Below are positions 42,341 through 50,552 of a DNA stretch of 64,000 bases, piece by piece. The first letter of the stretch is position 1. Every line of letters starts with the position of its first letter. The notes beneath the pieces were generated by a model, which was not told where the DNA came from, did not search any database, and saw nothing but the letters and a program-made list of their open reading frames with translations. Origin of the DNA: Hoeflea_A sp965249925 (GTDB lineage Bacteria > Pseudomonadota > Alphaproteobacteria > Rhizobiales > Rhizobiaceae); the NCBI GenBank assembly GCA_965249925.1, contig OZ252260.1, positions 3,658,001 to 3,722,000 on the forward strand, in the 5' to 3' direction. The translations under genes were made by a program, and so were the position numbers.

Positions 42341-43933
42341 TCAGAGGTCGTTTTCCGCCAGAAAGTCCTGCACGGCGTCCATGCAGGTTCGCCACGCAGG
42401 TTCGTAATCCACCAGAACGTGGTTGCGGCTTTCGAGCGGCACGAACCGGGCATTGGGGATCGCCGACGCCACAGCCCGTCCGTGCTCCAGTGGAATGCGC
42501 TGGTCGTCCTTCGAATGCAGCACGATTGTCGGCACCCGCACTTCGGCGAGCCTGTCGCGCACGTCGATGTCGCCGAAGGCGTCTTGGAAGCGGGCGGCAT
42601 TGTGCGGCGATGTGGTCGAGCGCTGGAAGGCGTCGAACCAGGTGAGTTCCGCCGCTCCGGCATCGGGCATGAAGGTCTGCGAAAAGATATGCCGGTAAGC
42701 CGGATTGTCTGTACCCCAGCCGACCTCCGTCAGGTTTCGCACGGCTTCGCGTCGGGCCTTCTCCTCACAACTTGCCAGGTGGCGCCATCCGGCCGCGTAG
42801 CTGCCGATCAGGATGAGACCCGAGACACGCTCGGGGTGCCGCACGGCATACGCGATGGAGACGGCGGCGCCCTGCGATATGCCGAGCAGCGGAAAGCGCT
42901 CCAGCGCGAGTTTGTCGGCCACCGCCTCGAGGTCCTCGACGAAGGACTCGAAGCTCAGATCCTTGACCTCCCAGTCCGACAGCCCGCAGCCGCGCTCGTC
43001 GTAGCGGATGAAGGTGCGGCTGCGTGCCATCTCGGAAAAACAGGCGCCCCAGATCGGACTGGTCCAGTCAAATTCGAGATGTGTCAGCCAGTTCGCGGCC
43101 TTCAGGAGCGGTGGACCCGATCCGACCGTGGCGTAAGCGATCCTGGTTCCGTCCGGGACCTGGCAGAAACCGATGCGCTGTGCGCGCAGGGCCCCTGCGT
43201 GACGGGTCGACGTCGACTGGTCCGCGTCCTTCGGGGCGGCGGGTCTTGCGGACGTTGCACTGGGACCGGCGGCTGTCTGTTGGAAAGCTGCGGCACCCTC
43301 GGGATCGGCATCGCGCCAAAGGCGCGACCATTTCGCCGCCAGCACCGCCGGGATGTCGACATGGGTGGCCAACAATCGAAGCACCGTGACCCGCGCCGCC
43401 TGGGCGTCGGCGCGTTCCGCGGCCAGCCAGGAATCGAACGCCGTGTCGCCGGCGCCGTCAAGGCCGTCGAGCAGCACCGCGTCCAGTTGCCGGGCCATGT
43501 CCTCGAGTTCCACGACCGACAGCTTTTCAGGGCTCTGCCGCAAGCGCGCACAGGCCTCGTGGACATCGACCCTGACCCCGTCGACATCCAGGGCGACGCG
43601 CTCGCGGTCGGCCATGATCCGCATCCGCTGCGGACAGTCGACCACCTTGCGCAGCTTGGTCAGCGACCAGCGCAGGGCCGCCTTGGGGTCGTTCGGCAGA
43701 TCCCAGAACAGCTCGCACAGACGCTCCCTGCGGTGCGGGCGGCCGGTGGCGGCGAGAAAAGCCAGCAGCCCGCGGGCCTTGCGCGATGCCGGAAGCGGCA
43801 TCTCGGCGCCATGCAGCATCACCTGCAATTCGCCGAGAAGCCGAATCTCAAGTGCCGGGTCGTGCAGCGCTGGGCTGTCGTCTGCAGAGGTCGCCTGCGG
43901 ATTGTTTCGTCTTTGGAAAATCGGATCAATCAT
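42341..43933 (-). CDS. BTAD-type regulatory domain fused to alpha/beta hydrolase
   Basis: The start at 43933 (MIDPIFQRRNNPQ) gives 530 residues; an ATG at 44029 in AT-rich DNA would add 32. The N-terminal half (about 25-210) has LEIRLLGELQVMLHGAEMPLPASRKARGLLAFLAATG, PHRRERLCELFWDL and RWSLTKLRKVV, the winged-helix and BTAD regions of SARP-like activators. The C-terminal half (about 255-530) is an alpha/beta hydrolase with FIRYDERGCGLSDW, nucleophile GISQGAAVSIAYA, DDQRIPLEHG (Asp) and RNHVLVDYE (His). It may act as a regulator whose hydrolase part senses or destroys a ligand. A class III cyclase version of such proteins is common; this one lacks it. Confidence 0.85.
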   Translation of the reverse strand: MIDPIFQRRNNPQATSADDSPALHDPALEIRLLGELQVMLHGAEMPLPASRKARGLLAFLAATGRPHRRERLCELFWDLPNDPKAALRWSLTKLRKVVDCPQRMRIMADRERVALDVDGVRVDVHEACARLRQSPEKLSVVELEDMARQLDAVLLDGLDGAGDTAFDSWLAAERADAQAARVTVLRLLATHVDIPAVLAAKWSRLWRDADPEGAAAFQQTAAGPSATSARPAAPKDADQSTSTRHAGALRAQRIGFCQVPDGTRIAYATVGSGPPLLKAANWLTHLEFDWTSPIWGACFSEMARSRTFIRYDERGCGLSDWEVKDLSFESFVEDLEAVADKLALERFPLLGISQGAAVSIAYAVRHPERVSGLILIGSYAAGWRHLASCEEKARREAVRNLTEVGWGTDNPAYRHIFSQTFMPDAGAAELTWFDAFQRSTTSPHNAARFQDAFGDIDVRDRLAEVRVPTIVLHSKDDQRIPLEHGRAVASAIPNARFVPLESRNHVLVDYEPAWRTCMDAVQDFLAENDL

Positions 43934-44234
43934 GGCTGAGGATGAATATTTCTTAGTAGTAATATTCGGATTTCGGCTTTTACCATGGGATTTCGCTTGT
44001 TGATATTTCCAGTCTTTTTTGGAATGCAAGTATCAACACTGGCTATTATTTATGGCATCTCTTTGGCAAGGGTGCGGTGCTGCCGGCGCTAATGTAGGTC
44101 TTCGCGTGCCGGACGCAACGGCCGTTGGACCGATTGGCTCCTTATTGCGATCACGCTCCCCCTAAGACACGGTCTGGCTGGCCGCGCGTGCGGTCGCGCA
44201 CGTGATCGGTCGCAAAGACTGACAGCCTCATATC
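43934..44234. other. Intergenic stretch, AT-rich at its left side
   Basis: About 130 bases (43934-44065) are markedly AT-rich, unlike both flanks. The rest (44066-44234) is GC-rich. No gene is seen. It is the left boundary of the tandem repeat-protein array and could be a junction of acquired DNA. Confidence 0.45.
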
Positions 44235-44444
44235 GCCGCGTTCGACACCGGCGACCCGGCCGGCACCAGTGATAGTCTGGATCTCTCAGCACTTGGCGTT
44301 GCCGGACTGGGCGAACTGACAATCGACGACAGCGGGGCCGATCTGCTGATTTCGTCGAATGACTTCGACTTCACCGGGACCATTGTCCTCGAGGGCGTCG
44401 ATAACGCTGTCGACGTTACCGACGACAACTTCATCTTCCTATGA
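44235..44444 (+). pseudogene. 3-prime remnant of a third copy of the repeat-protein gene
   Basis: In one frame this reads FDTGDPAGTSDSLDLSALGV, then AGLGELTIDDSGADLLISSN and on to DDNFIFL followed by TGA at 44442. It matches the last 66-67 residues of the two genes downstream (44619-46991 and 47167-49524) almost exactly. Everything upstream of it is lost. The sequence after the stop also matches the spacer after the first full copy. Confidence 0.85.
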
Positions 44445-44618
44445 GCATACACCGAATTCCCCGGTAGAACTCCCTGCGAAGCGCGCCGTAAACGATTTGG
44501 TGATCATGCGGATTGCACCTGTGCCGTCAGGTTGCATACGCCGTGTCAGGTATTATAAGCTTACTATAAGAATCTATAGGATTCTTTATGATTCAAATCG
44601 CGCATGGGGGTGGCGGCG
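44445..44618 (+). repeat. Spacer repeat, copy 1, before the first repeat-protein gene
   Basis: These 174 bases are homologous, base for base with few changes, to 46992-47166. Shared parts include GCGAAGCGCGCCGTA, TCAGGTTGCATACGCCGTGT and the promoter-like region. The spacer is thus part of the duplicated unit. Confidence 0.85.
44532..44586 (+). promoter_or_regulatory. Promoter-like site and palindrome before the first repeat-protein gene
   Basis: TTGCAT (44532-44537), 16 bases and TATAAG (44554-44559) form a sigma-70-like promoter. A perfect inverted repeat AAGAATC-TATAG-GATTCTT follows at 44568-44586. The start codon is at 44619. The same TTGCAT-N16-TATAAG and CTATA-GAATCTATAGGA elements precede the second copy. 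Confidence 0.55.
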
Positions 44619-46991
44619 ATGGCATTTTTCGGGTCTTTTCCGGTTTTCGATTGGGTCACAAGTCCTGGCGACATCACACTTGATCCTTACGAACCGACGT
44701 CCCCCACATGGCTTTGGGCTCGGGCCGGCGGTGCCTTCACCGGTGTTTTCGAGGATGGAACCAGCGTCGACGACTTCGATCCTTATCTCCTGCGTTCCCT
44801 GTGGGCGACCGGCAACACGACCGATGTGACGTTTCGCGGACCGAATCTGCCGGACGGGCCTGTCGGCTATCTGTTTCCCGCGCTCAGACACGTTTGGCTT
44901 GACTCCTCGATCCCGGGCTCGCCGGAGATTGGAACCGGTTCCGAAGAAGTCGACGGGACGTCTCTGCTGTTCCAGAATTTCGGCGGCGATCATTTTGCCC
45001 CGTACCTCAGGAACGTCCATGCAAGTGCAACGGCGACCGTTGACGTCAGATTTGAAAACAACCGGCAGCAGGACGGCAACGGCGTGAACCTCGATGTGTT
45101 CGGCGACGGCTATATGAAATCGCTGCGGTCGATCAAGGTCACGTCGCGCGACGAGAACGCTGACGTCTCCATCTTGAATGACGGCGGCAACGACTTCATG
45201 CCAGAGCTCCGGACCATATCGATCAGGGCCAAGGAATTCGTCGATCTCGATATTTCGCCCAGCGTGAACCCGTCGCCGCTTACCAATGATAGCCTGGGCA
45301 ACGGGTTCATGCGCTCGCTGAAATCAATTCACGTCGTCGCGGAGGAGGCTAATGCCGACATGTCGCTTTCCTATTCCGGCGGCGCTGATTTCATGCAGAG
45401 CCTCAAGTCTATTTATATCCACGGCGGCGGTACGGACGAGATCGTAAGTCCCGATAGTGATGAAGGCGTCAGCCTGTCGTTTTCGGTCGACCCGGTTTTC
45501 GAGGGCACTGAAACGGTCGAGTATCTGCCGTCTCTGAAAACCATTACGGCGCTGTCGGACGAAGGTGAGCTGACGGTGTCCATTTCGGTCGCCGGCGACA
45601 CGCTGTTCATGCCCTCTTTGCAACACATCTTCATCAAGGGCACCGACCACTATCGAGTGGTAGATTTTTCGATTTCGCATGACGTCGTGGTGGAAGACGA
45701 GGCTGTTGCGGCGTTCATGCAGTCGCTCAAGACGATAAAGGTAGTTGGCGAGAATGCCGGTGCCAGCATCTCGATTTCGCTCGCAACGGAGGCCATGTAT
45801 TTCCAATCCCTCGAGGACGTATATGTGGCTGGAGACGGCGATTCGAATTTAAACATCGGCAACGGTGCCGCCGATTACTTCGCCCCGCTCATTTCGTCGC
45901 TAAAAGTGAGCATGGGCGAGTTGCGAGATGTTTTTGAAACGACGCCCGGAGCCGAAATCCTACTGCGGAATCGTTTGATCGACGATGAGTTTGCTGACGC
46001 GCCCGGCGATGTCTTCATGATGGGATTGCGGACCATCGAACTCAGGTCGATCGGGTTGGCGGAACTGGAGCTCCAAAACGGCCTTTTCGAGACCTCCCAA
46101 CCGATTTCCGCGGTCGGTGGAGACTATTTTCTCTTGTCTCTCGAAACGATCGATGTCGAGGCAGGGCTCGATGCCGATGTCATTCTGCACACCGACGAAG
46201 ACAACGCCTTCCTTTCGCTGACTTCGGTCAACGTGGTCGCCCAGCAACCGGACGTTCTGACCCCGGACGAGATCACCGTCATCCTTGACGCTAACCTATT
46301 CGAAGCCAATCGTGCGCTTTCGGAAATCATCATTGACGGTGAGGACACGACAAACTCTTTCAGCGCGCTTGAGATCGTCGACGTGAAGGTGCTGGGCGAA
46401 GGGCCGCTGGGTTTAGACAATGAGGGCAGCATATTCGCTCACTTCGAAAGCATCGCCAGCGCCGGATTCGACGTGGTGCTGGAGACCAATGGCGAGGGCG
46501 ACATCGAGGTTGAGGCCAATGACACGCCGGGGCTGCAGACGCTGACGCTGACGGGCGAAGACATGGCCAGCGTGCTGCTGACGGGCACGCAAACGAGTTT
46601 CGCGCTGCTCGATCTGACCGGGATGGCCATCGACAGCGAGACCACCGCCGACATGACCGGTGCTGCCTTCGGCGGCGGTTTCGAAGTGCGGCTGGGCTCC
46701 GGCGATCTGGAATACGAGGCCGCCGCTGTCACCGAGACCTTCGTCTTCACGGATAGCACGCTGGGCACCACGCTCAACTTTGGCGGCTTCGATACCGGCG
46801 ATCCGGCGTTCAGCGGCGATCTTCTGGATCTCTCGGCGCTTGGCGTTACCGGACTGGGCGAACTGACAATCGACGACAGCGGCGCCGATCTGCTGATTTC
46901 GTCGAATGCTTTCGACTTCACCGGGACCATCGTCCTGGAAGGCGTCGATAACGCCGGCGACGTGACCGACGACAACTTCATCTTCCTGTGA
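44619..46991 (+). CDS. Large repeat protein with type I secretion-like C-terminus, copy A
   Basis: The protein is 790 residues. The ATG at 44619 is chosen over 44604 because it has GGGGGTGG upstream and aligns with copy B. There is no signal peptide. The body holds about 14 short repeats of roughly 35-45 residues, each with an aromatic-x-x-x-L-K/R-x-I/V core (FMRSLKSI, FMPELRTI, FMQSLKTI, YFQSLEDV, FMMGLRTI) followed by beta-strand-rich acidic sequence, suggesting a solenoid. The last about 150 residues (ETFVFTDSTLGTTLNFGGFD, LDLSALGV, TIVLEGVDNAGDVT, end DDNFIFL) match type I secretion C-terminal domains. It is probably a surface or extracellular protein. No exporter is in the window. Confidence 0.85.
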   Translation: MAFFGSFPVFDWVTSPGDITLDPYEPTSPTWLWARAGGAFTGVFEDGTSVDDFDPYLLRSLWATGNTTDVTFRGPNLPDGPVGYLFPALRHVWLDSSIPGSPEIGTGSEEVDGTSLLFQNFGGDHFAPYLRNVHASATATVDVRFENNRQQDGNGVNLDVFGDGYMKSLRSIKVTSRDENADVSILNDGGNDFMPELRTISIRAKEFVDLDISPSVNPSPLTNDSLGNGFMRSLKSIHVVAEEANADMSLSYSGGADFMQSLKSIYIHGGGTDEIVSPDSDEGVSLSFSVDPVFEGTETVEYLPSLKTITALSDEGELTVSISVAGDTLFMPSLQHIFIKGTDHYRVVDFSISHDVVVEDEAVAAFMQSLKTIKVVGENAGASISISLATEAMYFQSLEDVYVAGDGDSNLNIGNGAADYFAPLISSLKVSMGELRDVFETTPGAEILLRNRLIDDEFADAPGDVFMMGLRTIELRSIGLAELELQNGLFETSQPISAVGGDYFLLSLETIDVEAGLDADVILHTDEDNAFLSLTSVNVVAQQPDVLTPDEITVILDANLFEANRALSEIIIDGEDTTNSFSALEIVDVKVLGEGPLGLDNEGSIFAHFESIASAGFDVVLETNGEGDIEVEANDTPGLQTLTLTGEDMASVLLTGTQTSFALLDLTGMAIDSETTADMTGAAFGGGFEVRLGSGDLEYEAAAVTETFVFTDSTLGTTLNFGGFDTGDPAFSGDLLDLSALGVTGLGELTIDDSGADLLISSNAFDFTGTIVLEGVDNAGDVTDDNFIFL

Positions 46992-47166
46992 GCGTACACC
47001 GAAGCTCCCGGTAGAGCTCCTTGCGAAGCGCGCCGTAGGCGATTTGATGATCATGCAGATTGCACCTGTGTCGTCAGGTTGCATACGCCGTGTCAGGCTC
47101 TATAAGTATTCTATATGAATCTATAGGAATCACTTGTCTGTATTCGCGCAAAGGGGGGTGGCGACG
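46992..47166 (+). repeat. Spacer repeat, copy 2, between the two repeat-protein genes
   Basis: These 175 bases match 44445-44618 closely, including GTACACCGAA, GCGAAGCGCGCCGTA and the stretch ending in GGGGGGTGGCGACG just before the start codon. It separates copy A from copy B. Confidence 0.85.
47079..47106 (+). promoter_or_regulatory. Promoter-like site before the second repeat-protein gene
   Basis: TTGCAT (47079-47084), 16 bases and TATAAG (47101-47106) repeat the promoter candidate of copy A at the same spacing. An imperfect version of the palindrome (GAATC-TATAG-GAATC) follows at about 47117-47129. Confidence 0.5.
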
Positions 47167-49524
47167 ATGTTTGGGTCTTTTGTCGATTTCAGGGCGGCGT
47201 TTGGCGATCTCACACTTGACCCTTACCAACCAGCGTTTCCTACATCGCTTTGGGCTTGGGCTGGTGGCGCCTTCACCGGCGTTTTCGAGGACGGAACCAG
47301 CGCCGACGACACCGATCCCTATCTTCTGCGCTCACTCTGGGCGACGGCGAACACGACCGATGTGACATTTCGCGGACCCAACTTGCCGGACGGGCCCGTC
47401 GACAACCTCTTTCCCCAACTCAGACACGTCTGGCTCAACTCCTGGATCCCGGGCTCGCCGGAGGTTGGAGACGATGACGATGAACAGGTGATCGGTACGT
47501 CTCTCCTCTTCCAGAACTTCGGCGGCGACCATTTTGCGCCGAACCTCTGGAAGATCAATGCACAAGCGAACGCAACCGTTAATGTCGAATTCGACAACAA
47601 ACGACAGCAGGACGCGAACGGCGATAACCTCGATGTCTTTGGCGACAGCTATATGAAACCACTGCGGTCGATCAAGCTCACGTCGCGCGATGAGAATGCG
47701 AAGGTCGACATATCGAACGATGGCGGTAACGACTTCATGCCGGAACTCCGGACCATTTCCGTAAAGGCCAAGGAGTATGCCGAGCTCTCGATATCGGCCA
47801 GCGTAAACACGTCGCCGCTACCCGATGACAGTCTGGGCAATGGCTTCATGCGCTCGCTGAAAACGATTCGCGTTATCGGCGAGGAGGCTGAAGCCGACGT
47901 TTCGATTTCCTATTCCGGCGGCGCTGACTTCATGGCAAGCCTGAAGTCCATCTACATGTACGGTGGTTCCGGTGTCCCCGACGATAATGTTCGCCGAGGC
48001 GTAAGCCTGACGTTTTCGGTCGAGCCGGATTTCGAGGGCACAGAGACGATCGAGTTCATGCGGTCTCTGAAAACCATCACCGTGTTGTCGGAAGACGGCG
48101 AGCTGACGGTGTCCGTTTCGGCCTCCGGTGACCTGCTGTTCATGCCGTCGTTGGAACACATCTTCCTCAAGGCTGTCGATAACGAGAGCAACGCATCGTT
48201 GTCGATTTCGCATTCCGTTGAGGTGGAAGACGAGGACGTTGCGGCGTTCATGCCATCCTTGAAGACGATTACCCTTGTCGGTGAAAACACTCGCGTCAGC
48301 ATATCGATATCGGTTGAGACCGAGGCTTCGTATTTCGGATCACTCAAGAACATCCACCTGGACGGGGACAGCCGCGCCATCCTCGAAATCCGCAACGGTG
48401 CCGCCGATGATTTCGCCCCGCTCGTGACCTCGCTGGACGTGCGCATGACCGAGTTGCAAGACAATGACTTTGAGCCACGTGCGGCGATCCAACTCGATAA
48501 CTTTGTGCGAGATAGCGACTTCGCGAACGCACCCGGCGATGTCTTTATGGGGAGCTTGCAGACCATCGACCTCGTGTCTATCGGATCTGCGGTGTTGGAG
48601 CTCGAGAACGGTCTTTTCGACACCGGCGACCCGATTCGAGAGGTCGGTGGAGACAATTTTCTTTGGTCTCTTGAGACGATCGATGTCGAGGCGGGACTCG
48701 ACGCCGATGTCATTCTGCACACCGGCGGGGACAACGCCTTCCTCTCGCTGACGTCAGTGAACGTCATCGCGCAGCAACCGGGCGTTCTGACTCCGGACGA
48801 GATCAACGCCATCCTTGACGAGGGCATAAACGAAGATGACCGCGCGCTATCGGAAATCATCATCGACGGCGAAGGCGTCACCAACGCGTTCAGCGCGCTC
48901 GAGATCGTTGATGTGAAGGTGCTGGGTGCCGGTCCGTTCGGCATAGCAGACGAGGGCGGCCTCTTCGTGCATCTCGAAAACATTGCCAGTACCGGTTTCG
49001 ACGTGGTGCTGGAGACCAATAGTGAGGGCGACATCGAGGTCCAGGCCAATGACACGCCGGGGCTGCAGACGCTGACCCTGACGGGCGAAGACATGGCGAG
49101 CGTGCTGCTGACGGGCACGCAAACGAGTTTCTCGCTGCTCGATCTAACCGGGATGGCCTTCGACAGCGAGACCACCGCCGACATGACCGGTGCCGCCTTC
49201 GGCGGCGGTTTCGAAGTGCGGCTGGGCTCCGGCGATCTGGACTACGAGGCGGCCGCCGCAGTCACCGAGACCTTCGTCTTCACGGATAGCACGCTGGGCA
49301 CCACGCTCAACTTTGGCGGCTTCGATACCGGCGATCCGGCCGGCACCGGCGATCTATTGGATCTTTCGGCGTTTGACGTCGGCGGACTGGGCGAATTGAC
49401 AATCGACGACAGCGGGGCCGATCTGCTGATTTCGTCGAATGACGGGGACTTCACCGGGACCATCGTCCTCGAAGGCGTCGACAACGCCGGCGACGTGACC
49501 GACGACAACTTCATCTTCCTATGA
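47167..49524 (+). CDS. Large repeat protein with type I secretion-like C-terminus, copy B
   Basis: The protein is 785 residues from ATG at 47167, homologous to copy A throughout. The N-terminal two thirds have diverged (many substitutions), while the last about 170 residues are almost identical at the DNA level. Repeats with cores such as FMRSLKTI, FMASLKSI, FMPSLEHI, FMPSLKTI and YFGSLKNI are again present. The C-terminus ends DDNFIFL. The stop overlaps the kinase start by ATGA, so the kinase is translated together with this copy. No signal peptide is present. Confidence 0.85.
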   Translation: MFGSFVDFRAAFGDLTLDPYQPAFPTSLWAWAGGAFTGVFEDGTSADDTDPYLLRSLWATANTTDVTFRGPNLPDGPVDNLFPQLRHVWLNSWIPGSPEVGDDDDEQVIGTSLLFQNFGGDHFAPNLWKINAQANATVNVEFDNKRQQDANGDNLDVFGDSYMKPLRSIKLTSRDENAKVDISNDGGNDFMPELRTISVKAKEYAELSISASVNTSPLPDDSLGNGFMRSLKTIRVIGEEAEADVSISYSGGADFMASLKSIYMYGGSGVPDDNVRRGVSLTFSVEPDFEGTETIEFMRSLKTITVLSEDGELTVSVSASGDLLFMPSLEHIFLKAVDNESNASLSISHSVEVEDEDVAAFMPSLKTITLVGENTRVSISISVETEASYFGSLKNIHLDGDSRAILEIRNGAADDFAPLVTSLDVRMTELQDNDFEPRAAIQLDNFVRDSDFANAPGDVFMGSLQTIDLVSIGSAVLELENGLFDTGDPIREVGGDNFLWSLETIDVEAGLDADVILHTGGDNAFLSLTSVNVIAQQPGVLTPDEINAILDEGINEDDRALSEIIIDGEGVTNAFSALEIVDVKVLGAGPFGIADEGGLFVHLENIASTGFDVVLETNSEGDIEVQANDTPGLQTLTLTGEDMASVLLTGTQTSFSLLDLTGMAFDSETTADMTGAAFGGGFEVRLGSGDLDYEAAAAVTETFVFTDSTLGTTLNFGGFDTGDPAGTGDLLDLSAFDVGGLGELTIDDSGADLLISSNDGDFTGTIVLEGVDNAGDVTDDNFIFL

Positions 49525-50360
49525 GCGAGACGGTGGCCGACGCACCGGCGCCGGAAGATCCGGCCCCGCCCCCGCACCGGCACCTGCGCTATGGCGGGAT
49601 CCGCATCTCCTTCGGCGAACAGATCGGCCGCGGCGGCTACAGCACCGTCTACCGGGCGACCGACAGCTGGCAGAACCGGCTGGTCGTCAAGGTCTACAAC
49701 GCCAAGGGCAGCCATGCGATGTGGACCAACGAGGTGCGGAACTACCAGGCTCTGCCGCATCCGGGCATCGTTCACATGCACGGGGCGTTCGAACTGGACG
49801 GGGTTTTCTATCTGATTCTCGCCGACGGCGGCATGGCGCTGGGGCGCATCGCGCTCGACGATCCGGCCGAGCGGCGGCTGGTGGTGCAGCTCGCCGCCGG
49901 GGGCATGCTGGAGGCGCTGCACTTCATGCATGACGAGGGGTTCGTCCACACCGACATCAACCCCTACAACGCGCTGTTGGAGCTGGGGCCGCAAAACGTG
50001 CCGCTGCGCGTCCGGCTGTGCGATCTTGGTCTGACGCGCAAACGCGACGAGATGCGGCCCGACAAGCACAAGGCGAAGTGGAACCCTTCACCGGAAACGG
50101 TGGACCGCGATCGCTTCGGTCCCGAAGGCCCGGCCATGGACATCTATTCGACGGCCCAGGTGCTGCTCCAGGTGCTGCTGCCCGATGAGCTGCCGCGATA
50201 CACCGACGAAGAGATTTCTGCCGGCGCCCCGCGCCAGTTGGCGCGCAGCCTCGGCGAACCGCTCGGCGACGCGCTGGCCGTGGGTCTGGAACCGGAGTCG
50301 GCCCGCAGGGTCTCGGCATACGAGCTGTGGAAGCGAATCCGCTCGGCCGTCGGGCGCTAG
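49521..50360 (+). CDS. Ser/Thr protein kinase-like protein
   Basis: This 279-residue kinase has the G-loop GRGGYSTVYRA (36-46), Lys57 in VVKVYN, Glu71 in the C-helix, catalytic loop HTDINPYN (143-150; Asp145 and Asn150, with Thr in place of the usual Arg of HRD) and DLG (168-170) in place of DFG. These key residues are intact, so it may be active. There is no membrane helix. The N-terminal 20 residues are Pro-rich. The start at 49521 overlaps the copy B stop. The substrate is unknown; the neighbouring repeat protein is a candidate. Confidence 0.85.
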   Translation: MSETVADAPAPEDPAPPPHRHLRYGGIRISFGEQIGRGGYSTVYRATDSWQNRLVVKVYNAKGSHAMWTNEVRNYQALPHPGIVHMHGAFELDGVFYLILADGGMALGRIALDDPAERRLVVQLAAGGMLEALHFMHDEGFVHTDINPYNALLELGPQNVPLRVRLCDLGLTRKRDEMRPDKHKAKWNPSPETVDRDRFGPEGPAMDIYSTAQVLLQVLLPDELPRYTDEEISAGAPRQLARSLGEPLGDALAVGLEPESARRVSAYELWKRIRSAVGR

Positions 50361-50552
50361 AGCGGTGATCCATCGGCGCAAAGCGAGCAGTTGAAATTCT
50401 GAATGTCGTTGGATAAAAATGACGGGAGAGCGATGTCCGTCGCGGATGCGCTCTTCATAGTATTGTATTCAAAATTTTACTTTAACGCGCGGCACCGGCG
50501 ACTATCGCTATTTTTTTGAATGCCGAGCCCGATTTTAAGGCGAGAATATTCA

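Noticed and set aside
42419..43939. A 506-codon open frame on the plus strand, antisense to the BTAD-hydrolase gene
   Set aside because: It mirrors the coding gene on the other strand; its translation has no domain likeness and is a product of high GC content.
44441..44470. A possible kinase start after the repeat-gene remnant (ATGAGC as at 49521)
   Set aside because: The frame stops after eight codons and has no likeness to the kinase; the shared ATGA is part of the duplicated gene end.
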